From an uncultured Pelosinus sp. (lineage in GTDB: Bacteria; Bacillota; Negativicutes; Sporomusales; Acetonemataceae): 39,567 nucleotides of DNA. Below the pieces are notes generated by a model. That model did no database searches and was not told the origin of the DNA. It worked only from the letters and a program-made list of their open reading frames with translations. Location of the stretch: positions 1-39,567 of the forward strand of contig UQPB01000030.1 in NCBI GenBank assembly GCA_900542835.1, written 5' to 3'. This document shows, in pieces, positions 25,504 through 33,654 of the stretch (within the stretch, counting starts at the first letter, position 1; each line of letters begins with the position of its first letter). A program made the position numbers and the translations under genes.

Positions 25504-26349
25504 TTATTGAATCAGTCCAGCTAATACCAAATCCGCCAAACAAACGGCTGGCAAGCCGAGCCGCCGCTGCGGCACAAACCCGCCGTGGCAGTCGGAGCCG
25601 CCGCTGATCAGCAAGCCGCGCCGCCGGCACCACTGCGCCGCCCGCCGGCTGTCCTCGGCAGAATGGCTGGGATGAAAGCATTCCACTCCGTCAATCGCCT
25701 CGGCCGCAAAAGCGTCCAGCGTTTCCTCCAGCTGCGTTCCATGAAACCGGCTGGCCGGATGCGCCAGCACAGCCCGGCCGCCGGCGGCGTGAATAGCGGC
25801 GATGACAGCCTGCGGCGAGGGAAACACGGGAAAGGCAATACCATGCTCAGCGGTAAACAGCCGCTGAAAGAAATCGTCAACGCCTGTGCACAGCCCCTTG
25901 TCAATCAGGTAGCTGAGCGCTTTCCAGCCGCCCCGGGAGCGGTCATGCGAATAGGCGAGATATTCCGCGTAATCAAGCGGCAGTCCCTGATCGATCAGGA
26001 TTCTGATGCTGGCGTCATCCGCCGCCGCCATCAACTCACTGTTATGCCGCAGCAGCCCGGTCAGCGGGCCGGAATGGAGATCAATCCCGTAACCCAGAAT
26101 ATGAAAATCACGGCCGTCACGGCTGGACGAGATTTCAACGCCGGCAATAAAGGCAACAGACGCTGCCGCGGCCAGCCGCGCCGCCTCCTCGACGTTGCCG
26201 ACGCTGTCGTGATCGGTGACGGCAAACAGGCCGATGCCGGCCTGTTTCACCCGCTCGACCAGCTGCGCCGCCGTCCAGGTGCCGTCGGAAGCGGTGGTAT
26301 GAATATGCAAATCGACCTGTGTCGCCGGCGATAACAAGGAACTATTCAC
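25504..26349 (-). CDS. PHP-domain phosphoesterase (RNase AM / YciV-like)
   Basis: The 281-aa PHP metal-dependent phosphoesterase shows the metal-binding motifs as HIHTTASDG (H15, H17), TDHDS (D46, H47, D48), VLAHP and GGSDCHGG near the C-terminus. This resembles the 3',5'-nucleotide bisphosphatase / 5'-exoribonuclease group (TrpH, YciV). Translation starts at GTG 26349 with GAGGT 8 nt upstream. It lies between the response regulator (47 nt upstream) and the PPi-PFK (22 nt downstream), so the kinase, regulator, PHP and PFK genes may form one operon. Confidence 0.87.
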   Translation of the reverse strand: MNSSLLSPATQVDLHIHTTASDGTWTAAQLVERVKQAGIGLFAVTDHDSVGNVEEAARLAAAASVAFIAGVEISSSRDGRDFHILGYGIDLHSGPLTGLLRHNSELMAAADDASIRILIDQGLPLDYAEYLAYSHDRSRGGWKALSYLIDKGLCTGVDDFFQRLFTAEHGIAFPVFPSPQAVIAAIHAAGGRAVLAHPASRFHGTQLEETLDAFAAEAIDGVECFHPSHSAEDSRRAAQWCRRRGLLISGGSDCHGGFVPQRRLGLPAVCLADLVLAGLIQ

Positions 26350-26396
26350 TGCGATACCTCTTTTCCATCGGCTTGGCTGGAGTTTGGCAGGGCCGG

Positions 26397-27170
26397 CTAT
26401 CGCTCCAGCCGGGCGGCAAATTTGCCGGGGGAGCAGCCGATATACTTCTTAAATACCTGAATGAAATACTTATAATCCTGAAAACCGACCGCCTCGGCAA
26501 TCTCATACATGCGCAGACCGCCCTGCTGCAGCAGGTCCACCGCCTGCAGCACCCGGTAGCGGTTGAGAAAATCGTTGAAGGTGCAGCCGGTTTCTTTCTT
26601 AAATTTTGCGTTCAGATAGGTGCCGGAACGCCGGAACTGACGGCTAAGGTCGGCAATCGATATTTTCTCCCGGTAAAAGGTCTGAATATACGCCAGCATT
26701 TTTCCGGTGTATTTGCATTTCGTTTCCGACAGCAGCGCCGGATCGGGCAAAACGGCACTATTCTTCTGCGTCTGCAGATAAGCGCGCCACTGCCGTTTGA
26801 CGGCAATTTTGGCAGTCAGCTTTTCCAGCGTGCGGTACAGGTGGTCAAAGTCAATCGGTTTCAGCAAATACTCGGTCACATTCAGGCTGATTGCCTTTTT
26901 GGCGTAAGCAAATTCGCTGTAGCCGGAAATAATAATCGCTTCATAGCCGAAGCTGTCGATGCTGGCCTCAAGCATTTGCAGCCCGTCCTTGACCGGCATT
27001 TTGACATCAGTGATCACGATATCCGGCTGAACCTCGCGAATTCGGGCAAGTCCCTCCTCACCGTCGGCGGCTTCGCCGGCAACGACGCAGCCGGCCTTCA
27101 ACCAGTCGACCATAAAGATAATGCCTTTGCGGATGATGTCCTCATCTTCAACGATTACGACTTTATACAT
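26397..27170 (-). CDS. Response regulator with AraC-type DNA-binding domain (YesN-like)
   Basis: The 257-aa product has a receiver domain (1-120) with acidic pocket E8, D9, phospho-acceptor D55 (VITDVKMP) and conserved K104 (LLKPID). An AraC-type double helix-turn-helix follows (about 155-255, ending in AEAVGFQDYKYFIQVFKKYIGCSPGKF). Its ATG overlaps the histidine kinase 3' end by 8 nt, showing translational coupling. YesN-type regulators usually activate nearby sugar or solute ABC transporters; the importer at 29185-33130 is the obvious target. Confidence 0.93.
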   Translation of the reverse strand: MYKVVIVEDEDIIRKGIIFMVDWLKAGCVVAGEAADGEEGLARIREVQPDIVITDVKMPVKDGLQMLEASIDSFGYEAIIISGYSEFAYAKKAISLNVTEYLLKPIDFDHLYRTLEKLTAKIAVKRQWRAYLQTQKNSAVLPDPALLSETKCKYTGKMLAYIQTFYREKISIADLSRQFRRSGTYLNAKFKKETGCTFNDFLNRYRVLQAVDLLQQGGLRMYEIAEAVGFQDYKYFIQVFKKYIGCSPGKFAARLER

Positions 27171-28881
27171 CCTGTTCCTCCGTAAGCAGCGGTATTTTCA
27201 GCATGACCCGCATGCCGTGGCTGCTGCTCGCCAGCATCAGGCCATAGTCGCCGCCATACAGCAGCTGAGCCGCCCGGTGCACGTTATAGAGACCGATGCG
27301 CTGCGGCATCGCGTCCTCCGTCGCCAGCAGCGCCTTCAGTGCAGCCAGCTTCTCCTCGCTCATTCCCGGCCCGTCGTCCTCGACGCACAGCAGCAGATCG
27401 CCGTCCTGGCGGCTGCCGCGAATCGTTACCGTCAGCTGGCGGCATTGTTCCAGGCCGTGGACAATACTGTTCTCAACGATCGGCTGGATCAGCAGCTTCG
27501 GCACCTTGCAGCGCAGCAGTTGCTCAGCAATAGCGATCGAATAAGTCAGCCGCTGGCCATAGCGCATCTTCTGAAGCTGCAAATAGTCGCGCACATAGCC
27601 GATATCCGTCTCCAGCAGGACATGCGTACTGCCGTAATTGATGCTGTAACGCAGCAGGTTGGCAAAGGACACAATCATTCGTCCCGCCTGCTCCGGGTCG
27701 ATCAGCATTTCATAGCGCAGCGCCTCCAGCACATTAAAGACAAAATGGGGGTTAAACTGGCTTTCAAGCTGCTTGACCTCCATGCGCCGCTTGCGCTCAG
27801 CCAATTCGCCGTTATGGGCCATTGCCTGCTGCAGCTTCTCCATCGCCTGCCGGAACTCGTCATAAAGCGTCTGAAACTCTTCAAACGTATGCGTCTCGAT
27901 CCGGTAGTCGAGATTCCCCTGCCGGCATGCCTGCACCGCCATCAGCAGCTCGTCAATTGACCGCAGATTGCGGGCGGTCAGTTTTTCCGCAGCCAGACGG
28001 ATCAACAGAATGAGCAGGACGCTGACCCCCAGCAAAAACAGGCCGCCAAAGCGGCTAAGCTGCTGCTGCTTGGCGACAGCGGTCATGGTTATGACGCGGA
28101 CGCCGCTGTCGGCAGAGAATTCATCGGTCGCATAATAAGGTTTTTGATCAATTGTCGCCGCGTTTTTTTCCGCCGCAGCCGCATGATACTTGCCCATAGA
28201 ATCAATCAACAAACTGTTGGTGGAGAAAAAAACGTTGTTGAAGCGGTCTGTCAGCACGATGACATCGGCGTCATACTGCCGCAGCGCTTCGCTGAAGCTG
28301 TCTTCCCGCAGGCCAAACAGCAGATAGCCGGTCTTGTCATCGCCGTAGGCGACGGCATGCGCAAACAGCCAGTCCGATTTCTGGCCATAGTCGTAAGCCA
28401 GACGGACGACACCGCTGTACAGCGACTGCGGCGATGCGGTCAGGCCGGCCAGGACTTCCGCCGCCGGCCGGCTGGACGCGAACAGCAATTGGTTGCTTTT
28501 ATAAAGATTGGTGGCGACAATCCTGCCGCCGGCATCGACTAATATAAAGTTTGCCTTGACCGGCTGCCCCAGGCAAAAGTCATATAACAGACGATTGATC
28601 GCCTGAACATTGCCGGTTCCCGCCAGCGCCTGCCGCACCCGCGGATCAGCCGCCAGGTCTGCGGTTCCCTGCCGGTAGGTTCCGTACTGGCCGGCAATGA
28701 ATTCGGCGATGCGGCGGTTGCTGTCGACATTGTCCCTGACAATAAACAGGCGGTAATTAAGGACGATAAAGGCGATAAAAACGCAGAACATCAACGCGAT
28801 CAATGCGATTGCGTAACGGACAAACAACCGTCGCATATACTCTTTAATCGTGACCGGTGTCTGCATGCCGCTACCGCCCAT
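27163..28881 (-). CDS. Sensor histidine kinase (YesM-like)
   Basis: The 572-aa membrane kinase has helices at about 23-45 and 276-297 that flank an extracytoplasmic sensor domain of about 230 residues (dCache-like). A HAMP-like linker follows, then a HisKA_7TM-less YesM-type kinase core. The phospho-acceptor is H379 in QFNPHFVFN. The ATP-binding domain has N471 in PIVENSIVHG and the G box EDDGPGM at 501-507. The start may be ATG 28881 or ATG 28866; GGGCGG lies 8 nt before the latter. It sits downstream of the ABC importer genes and a terminator, and probably senses the importer's ligand or binding protein. Confidence 0.9.
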   Translation of the reverse strand: MGGSGMQTPVTIKEYMRRLFVRYAIALIALMFCVFIAFIVLNYRLFIVRDNVDSNRRIAEFIAGQYGTYRQGTADLAADPRVRQALAGTGNVQAINRLLYDFCLGQPVKANFILVDAGGRIVATNLYKSNQLLFASSRPAAEVLAGLTASPQSLYSGVVRLAYDYGQKSDWLFAHAVAYGDDKTGYLLFGLREDSFSEALRQYDADVIVLTDRFNNVFFSTNSLLIDSMGKYHAAAAEKNAATIDQKPYYATDEFSADSGVRVITMTAVAKQQQLSRFGGLFLLGVSVLLILLIRLAAEKLTARNLRSIDELLMAVQACRQGNLDYRIETHTFEEFQTLYDEFRQAMEKLQQAMAHNGELAERKRRMEVKQLESQFNPHFVFNVLEALRYEMLIDPEQAGRMIVSFANLLRYSINYGSTHVLLETDIGYVRDYLQLQKMRYGQRLTYSIAIAEQLLRCKVPKLLIQPIVENSIVHGLEQCRQLTVTIRGSRQDGDLLLCVEDDGPGMSEEKLAALKALLATEDAMPQRIGLYNVHRAAQLLYGGDYGLMLASSSHGMRVMLKIPLLTEEQDV

Positions 28882-28907
28882 CTCTACAGAATGCCCTTCT
28901 TATTATA

Positions 28908-28938
28908 AAACAGGGCTCCCTTTAAGGGAACCCTGTTT
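28908..28938 (-). terminator. Terminator between the ABC importer operon and the kinase gene
   Basis: AAACAGGG/CCCTGTTT outer arms (28908-28915, 28931-28938) continue, after one mismatch, into TCCCTT-T-AAGGGA. On the - strand the stem is followed by TATAATAAG, which also contains a TATAAT (28907-28902) that could serve as the -10 box for the kinase operon. Confidence 0.7.
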
Positions 28939-29184
28939 ACAGTTTGTTGGAAATCTTATTTCCAGGCTGTTCGTTCACCAGGAGCCTTCGTGAGCTGCGT
29001 CAGCGTTTGGACCGGAAAGGAGGGCGCAATAAACTAACGCCAGCCGGCGCTATGCGCCGGCGCAAAAGGGGTGCGTGCATTCCAGGTATCATGTTCCTTT
29101 AGCGGCACGTGAAACGTGCATGGCGTCTTGTCGGTTCAAGGTGAACCCGGTCCATTCCAGCGGTACTGATTTGGGGCAATGCCG
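28939..29184. other. Structured intergenic region after the permease gene
   Basis: No coding frame was seen. Several perfect inverted repeats were found: TTTAGCGGCA (29098-29107) with TGCCGCTAAA (29180-29189), the latter overlapping the permease stop; GCACGT-gaa-ACGTGC (29105-29119); and GCCGGCGC-tat-GCGCCGGC (29043-29061). CATTCCAG occurs twice (29078-29085 and 29153-29160). These may protect the 3' end of the transporter mRNA. Confidence 0.5.
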
Positions 29185-30849
29185 CTAAACGCTGATATCC
29201 CGCTTGCCGGTCAGCTTGAAAAACAGCAGCAGCGACAGCACCGACGTAATTGTCAGCACTGTTGAATAGGCGGAGGCGTTGCCGTAATTGCCGCGAATGA
29301 CCTCGGTATAAATGGCGATGGTCAACGTCTGGGTCTTATCGGTATAAAGAATGATTGATGAGCTAAGCTCGCTGATGACGGTTACCCAGCTCATAATCGC
29401 GCCGGCGAGCACGCCGGGCATCATCATCGGCACCGTTACCTTGCGGAAGGTGGTCAGCTCCGACGCGCCAAGAGAGATCGCCGCTTCCTCCACACTCGGG
29501 CTGATCTGGCCGATGATGGCGGTGCTGGAACGGATCGTATACGGCATCCGGCGGATGGCAAAGGCGATGACCATAATCAGAGCGGTACCGCTGAGCAGAA
29601 GCGGCGGGCTGTTAAAGGCGAACAGAAAGGCAATGCCCAGTACCGAGCCGGGTATAATGTATGGCACCATGGTAATAACATCAAGGCTGCTGTTGAGGGG
29701 GTTCTTCTTTCTGACCGTCAGATAGGAAATCACGATGCCAAGGAGGACAATGATGGCAATCGCCGCGGCTCCCAGCAGATAGGTATTTAAAATGCTTTCA
29801 TTATCTTTCGCCAGCAGGGTCGCCTCATAGCTTTGCAGTGAAAAGCCGCCGGTAAAAACCTGGCCGCCGCGGCTCTTTAAAAATGAGGTGTAAATAACGA
29901 CTGCCTGCGGCACTGCCGCCAGGGCGACGGTCAGATAAACAAACCCGTGCGATAGGAGATTCCTCATGCCGCGCAGCGGCTGCGCCGTCATCGGCTTCAG
30001 CGCCGTCATCGCATAGGTGCTGCGGCTGGCCAAAAACCGCTGAACAAAAAATAGGATCAGGGTCAGCAGGATGACAATGACACACAGGGCGGCGGCAAAG
30101 CCGTCGTCGCCGCCGACTTCACTCATAAACTGGGTATAGATCAGGACCGGAATGGTCTTAAAGCCTTCCCCAATCAGCATCGGCGTGCCAAAATCGGCAA
30201 ATACGCGCATGAATACCAGCAGCGATCCCGCCAGCAGGGTCGGCATAACCAGGGGTACAATGATCTTCGTTATTCGCTGCCAGCCGCTGCAGCCCATGCT
30301 CTCCGCCGCCTCTACCAGCGAATGATCAAGGTTTTTCAGCGCGCCGGACACATACATATAAACCAAGGGAAATGATTGCAGCGTAAATACCAGCACAATG
30401 CCGGCGAAACCGTAGATTCCGTCAAATTTGACGCCAAACAGGGCGTTGATCCAGTTGGTGACAATGCCGTTGCGGCCCAGCAATTGAATCCAGGCGTAAG
30501 CGCCGATAAACGGCGGCGACAAATAGGAAACCACGATGACAATATCGAGCCACTTACTGCCGCGAATCCGGACGCTGCGCATGACATAAGCCATCGGCAG
30601 CCCGAGCGCGGCCGCCAGCAGGGTGGCACAAATCGTTACCTGGAAGCTGTTGACCAGTGTGATCCAATAAAATTTGCGGGTAAAAAATTTCAGCAGGTAA
30701 TCAAGCGTAAAAGCGCCGGAGCGGGGGTCCACCACACTCTTGTACAGCACCAGCGCCAGCGGATAGAGGATGAAAATCAGGAAACCTGCCAGGATGATCA
30801 GACTGAAGCAGTTCCAAATACTAAATCGCTGTGCACCTGTGTTGGTCAT
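29185..30849 (-). CDS. Two-module ABC importer permease (AfuB/FbpB-like)
   Basis: The 554-aa permease holds two fused transmembrane modules of about six helices each. Each has the EAA loop that contacts the ATPase: EAAESMGCSG with IIVPLVMP in the first half and EAAISLGASE with VTVPMMMP in the second. This fused layout is typical of iron(III)-type and AfuB hexose-phosphate-type importers. The ATG overlaps the ATPase stop as ATGA, showing translational coupling. It is the last gene of the binding protein - ATPase - permease operon. Confidence 0.92.
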   Translation of the reverse strand: MTNTGAQRFSIWNCFSLIILAGFLIFILYPLALVLYKSVVDPRSGAFTLDYLLKFFTRKFYWITLVNSFQVTICATLLAAALGLPMAYVMRSVRIRGSKWLDIVIVVSYLSPPFIGAYAWIQLLGRNGIVTNWINALFGVKFDGIYGFAGIVLVFTLQSFPLVYMYVSGALKNLDHSLVEAAESMGCSGWQRITKIIVPLVMPTLLAGSLLVFMRVFADFGTPMLIGEGFKTIPVLIYTQFMSEVGGDDGFAAALCVIVILLTLILFFVQRFLASRSTYAMTALKPMTAQPLRGMRNLLSHGFVYLTVALAAVPQAVVIYTSFLKSRGGQVFTGGFSLQSYEATLLAKDNESILNTYLLGAAAIAIIVLLGIVISYLTVRKKNPLNSSLDVITMVPYIIPGSVLGIAFLFAFNSPPLLLSGTALIMVIAFAIRRMPYTIRSSTAIIGQISPSVEEAAISLGASELTTFRKVTVPMMMPGVLAGAIMSWVTVISELSSSIILYTDKTQTLTIAIYTEVIRGNYGNASAYSTVLTITSVLSLLLFFKLTGKRDISV

Positions 30850-31937
30850 TGTCCCTCACCCTTAATCAGCGTATTTCTGCTCTCGGCATCAAAAATATTG
30901 ATTTTATCCGCCTTCACGGTCAGCAGCACCGGCGTTCCGTCAGCAAGGATGTCCGCGGCGTCATGGATGACCTCGACTTCCTGGCCGTCAGCCAGCCGCA
31001 CAAAGTAATGCGTGTTCAGGCCGATAAAGACACTGCTGACAATCCGGCCCGTCAGACCTTCGCCAATGCTCTGCAGGCAAAATTCCTCCGGCCGCACCGA
31101 AACCAGCAGCGGCTGTCCGTCCGCCGCCGCGGCGGCAACATTGTGCATCGGCACCCGATAGCCGTTTTCAAAGCAGACGGCTGCGCCGGCTGCTGTTTTC
31201 TCCAGCTTTGCTTTCATCAGATTGGACAGGCCGATAAAGGACGCAACAAAGGTGTTGGCAGGCCGCTGATAAATTGTCTTTGGCGTTCCGATTTGTTGAA
31301 TCAGACCATTATTCATCACCGCAATCCGGTCGGAAACCGCCAGCGCCTCCTCCTGATCATGGGTAACATAAACAGTGGTAATATGCACCTGCCGCTGGAT
31401 TTGCTTAATCGCATTGCGCATCTCCACCCGCAGCTTGGCGTCAAGGTTGGAGAGAGGCTCATCCATCAGCAGCACCTGCGGGTGAATCACAATTGCCCGC
31501 GCCAGCGCCACCCGCTGCTGCTGACCGCCGGACAGCTTCACCGGCATGCGGTCTTTCAGATGATCGATCTTAACAACCCGGAGAATCTCGTCCACCTGCC
31601 GCTCCACCTCCGCCTCGGTCAGCTTGCGCATCCGCAGGCCAAACGCGACATTATCCTTAACCGACATGTGGGGAAAAATGGCGTAATTCTGAAACACCAT
31701 GCCCATGTTGCGCTGATTGGCGGCAATATCATTGACAACCTGGCCACCAACCTTGATCAGGCCGCCCTCAATGGAGTTAAAGCCGATAATCATCCGCAGC
31801 AGCGTCGTTTTGCCGCAGCCGGACGGCCCCAGCAGGGTAAAAAACTCCCCCGGCTCGATATGCAGCGACAGCCCGCTGATAATCGTGTCATTGCCGAACT
31901 TTTTTACAACCTGTTCAATATCAATGGATACACTCAT
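30846..31937 (-). CDS. ABC importer ATPase (AfuC/FbpC/PotA type)
   Basis: The 363-aa ATPase shows Walker A GPSGCGKT (37-44), signature LSGGQQQR (135-142) and Walker B VLLMDEP (155-161) followed by LSNLDA. The C-terminal 120 residues form the TOBE regulatory domain of the CUT1/PotA/FbpC branch. The frame runs upstream to 31994, but ATG 31937 is chosen because GGGAGG lies 8 nt before it. An intrinsic terminator (31973-32008) between the binding-protein gene and this gene should lower its expression. Confidence 0.93.
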   Translation of the reverse strand: MSVSIDIEQVVKKFGNDTIISGLSLHIEPGEFFTLLGPSGCGKTTLLRMIIGFNSIEGGLIKVGGQVVNDIAANQRNMGMVFQNYAIFPHMSVKDNVAFGLRMRKLTEAEVERQVDEILRVVKIDHLKDRMPVKLSGGQQQRVALARAIVIHPQVLLMDEPLSNLDAKLRVEMRNAIKQIQRQVHITTVYVTHDQEEALAVSDRIAVMNNGLIQQIGTPKTIYQRPANTFVASFIGLSNLMKAKLEKTAAGAAVCFENGYRVPMHNVAAAAADGQPLLVSVRPEEFCLQSIGEGLTGRIVSSVFIGLNTHYFVRLADGQEVEVIHDAADILADGTPVLLTVKADKINIFDAESRNTLIKGEGQ

Positions 31938-31972
31938 CCCGTAACCTCCCGCTCTAATTCGCCTTTGCCGGC

Positions 31973-32008
31973 AAAAAGGGCCGCTGCGGCGCATGGCTGC
32001 AGCGGCCC
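31973..32008 (-). terminator. Intra-operon terminator between binding protein and ATPase genes
   Basis: Perfect 10-bp arms GGGCCGCTGC (31978-31987) and GCAGCGGCCC (31999-32008) with an 11-nt loop are followed on the - strand by TTTTT (31977-31973). It lies 63 nt after the binding-protein stop. Partial termination here would give more binding protein than membrane complex, a common arrangement in ABC importer operons. Confidence 0.85.
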
Positions 32009-32071
32009 CTCTCAGCGCCTTGGCGCTTCTGCCCTGACTTAATTCCGCTTAACCGCCTGAATCGCAGCCGG

Positions 32072-33130
32072 CTACTTCATCGATTTTTCCAGATGCTGTG
32101 TCCAGCGGGCAATAATAGCGGCTTTTTCTTTCGATACCCAGGCCTCGTCATAGTTTTTGAACAGCTTGATTGATTGCATCGGCGTCATGTAACTGGCCAG
32201 CTCGACATTTTGGCGCAGCGGCCTGACTGTCAGCTCCTTGCCGGCCTGCTCCTGAATTTTTTTCGACAGCATGTAATCAACAAACTTCTTTGCGTTTTCC
32301 GGGTGCTTGGCACCCTTAATAATTTGTACCGACTCGCCGGGGAAAATCGCCCCTTCGCTCGGGAAAACCACCCGTACCGGCGCGCCGTTTTTCACATAGT
32401 TAGCGGCGGGATCCTCCCAGGTGAGGCCGACGGTATATTCGCCGTCAGCGACGCCTTTGTGAACCGCCCCGGAGCTGTTTAGCAGCTTGCCGTTAAGATT
32501 GGCGATAAATTTGTCAACAAAAGCCCAGGCCTCTTCTGACATCGGATCGCCATCCTTGCCCATGCCGTAAAGCATTGCCACCAGCGACTGGAAGGCGGAG
32601 CTGGAGTTGGCGGGATCGCCAAAGGCGATCTTGCCCTTCAGCGCCGGATTGAGCAGATCGGTAAAGCTTTCAACTTTTACATTTCCCGCCAGGTTAGTGT
32701 TGACAATAAATACGGTGGGATCGGCAAACGCGGCGGAGAAATAGCCGGACTTATTTTTAAACGCATCACCCATATTTGCGTCTTCCGGCGATACATACGG
32801 CATAAACAGGTCTTTTGAGCTTTCAAGCATCGTTTGGTCGGCCGCCCAGAGAATATCGCCCTGCGGGTTGTTTTTCTCCGAGGCCACGCGTTTTTGCAGC
32901 GCGCCGGTGCCGGCGACAATCATCTGCACCTTAATGCCGGTGTCTTTTTCAAAATTAGGAATGACCAGATTGTTGAGGCTTTCGCTGCGGGCCGTATAGA
33001 CGACCAGCACCTTTTCTTCCCCGGCCGCGCCCTGCTTGGGCTTGTCGGCTCCCGCGCCGCAGCCGGCCAGCAGTGCCGTCAGCAGCATCACGGCGACGGT
33101 CAGGATCGCCATTGTCGAATACCTTTTCAT
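32072..33130 (-). CDS. ABC importer substrate-binding lipoprotein (AfuA/FbpA-like)
   Basis: The 352-aa lipoprotein has a lipobox LLAGC with C24 the lipidation site, then a linker and a type II periplasmic-binding fold related to iron(III)- and hexose-phosphate-binding proteins. No adjacent Tyr-Tyr pair, the iron ligand of FbpA-type proteins, is present, so ferric iron is unlikely to be the ligand. ATG 33130 has AGGAGGG 7 nt upstream; the frame extends to 33151. It is the first gene of the importer operon and is preceded by a structured 194-nt leader. A sugar phosphate, phosphonate or other anion are candidates. Confidence 0.88.
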   Translation of the reverse strand: MKRYSTMAILTVAVMLLTALLAGCGAGADKPKQGAAGEEKVLVVYTARSESLNNLVIPNFEKDTGIKVQMIVAGTGALQKRVASEKNNPQGDILWAADQTMLESSKDLFMPYVSPEDANMGDAFKNKSGYFSAAFADPTVFIVNTNLAGNVKVESFTDLLNPALKGKIAFGDPANSSSAFQSLVAMLYGMGKDGDPMSEEAWAFVDKFIANLNGKLLNSSGAVHKGVADGEYTVGLTWEDPAANYVKNGAPVRVVFPSEGAIFPGESVQIIKGAKHPENAKKFVDYMLSKKIQEQAGKELTVRPLRQNVELASYMTPMQSIKLFKNYDEAWVSKEKAAIIARWTQHLEKSMK

Positions 33131-33164
33131 ACTGTTCCCTCCTGATCGCACATAATTGTTTCCT

Positions 33165-33323
33165 GTACCCCGTCAGGCTTAAAACGGTGAAAAAAATGGC
33201 GCGGCGATTTTTCGCCAGCCAAGGCGAAGGAATGAGGCATACCGTAAGTATGCCGATTGACGACAACGCCGGAGGGCGGAAAAGCTCCCGCCGGTTTTCA
33301 CTGGATTAGGCTTGACGGGGTAC
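33165..33323 (-). ncRNA. Structured leader / palindromic element C upstream of the importer
   Basis: A 159-bp element is bounded by long imperfect arms: GTACCCCGTCAGGC (from 33165) on the left and GCTTGACGGGGTAC (to 33323) on the right, continuing inward to GTGAAAA/TTTTCAC. Its centre is GGCATAC-cgtaa-GTATGCC (33236-33254), the same 7-5-7 layout as copy B. The predicted transcription start (about 33324) coincides with its first base, so the whole element would form the 5' leader. It may be a cis-regulatory RNA or a repeat that landed in the leader. Confidence 0.5.
33190..33221 (-). terminator. Terminator hairpin inside the importer leader
   Basis: On the - strand TGGC-t-GGCGA-aaaa-TCGCC-gc-GCCA (33221-33197) is followed directly by seven T (33196-33190). 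It lies about 60 nt before the binding-protein ATG and can act as an attenuator. The T tract partly overlaps the 3' arm of the outer stem, so the two structures might compete. Confidence 0.6.
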
Positions 33324-33330
33324 TAGGTTC

Positions 33331-33358
33331 ATTGTAGCATCCTCAGCCGCCTTGTCTA
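33331..33358 (-). promoter_or_regulatory. Promoter of the ABC importer operon
   Basis: On the - strand TAGACA (33358-33353) and TACAAT (33336-33331) are 16 nt apart, each one mismatch from consensus. The expected start near 33324 lies at the edge of the palindromic leader. Confidence 0.6.
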
Positions 33359-33469
33359 TCCGACGAAACGCAACAAACCTCTAAAATCCGCAACTCTGTT
33401 ACAAAAAGAACGTACCCTGCCGGCTGTCGCAGGTAGGTAAAACGCCAGCTGCAAGGAGCGGCGGTATGC

Positions 33470-33516
33470 TAAAAGAAGGAAGGAACCAACCGCTTTTTCA
33501 GCGATTGGTTCCTTCC
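33470..33516 (-). terminator. Terminator of the hexuronate operon
   Basis: GGAAGGAACCAA (33478-33489) pairs perfectly with TTGGTTCCTTCC (33505-33516), with an inner CGCT/AGCG. On the - strand the stem is followed by TTCTTTTAGC. It is 138 nt past the uxaE stop; the gap holds nothing recognisable. Confidence 0.8.
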
Positions 33517-33654
33517 CTTTCTGTAATGATTAAAAACACGCTACCCGTAATACCCGTACGATTTCGCGCCGCCGCACAGCGCCGGCTGCGCCAGCACCAG
33601 ACCGGGATTATCCAGTTTAGCGTGCTTCGGCCCGTCTCCGCAGCGCCGCCCGCC

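Larger units (their letters stand above)
33131..33477. other. Importer upstream region
   Basis: This 347-bp gap holds the importer promoter (33331-33358), the long palindromic leader (33165-33323), its internal terminator (33190-33221) and, at the right end, the terminator of the hexuronate operon. No further coding frame was seen. Confidence 0.6.

Noticed and set aside
32072..33130. Annotation of the binding protein as a ferric-iron carrier
   Set aside because: No adjacent Tyr-Tyr iron ligands are present in the sequence, so only the wider family assignment is kept.
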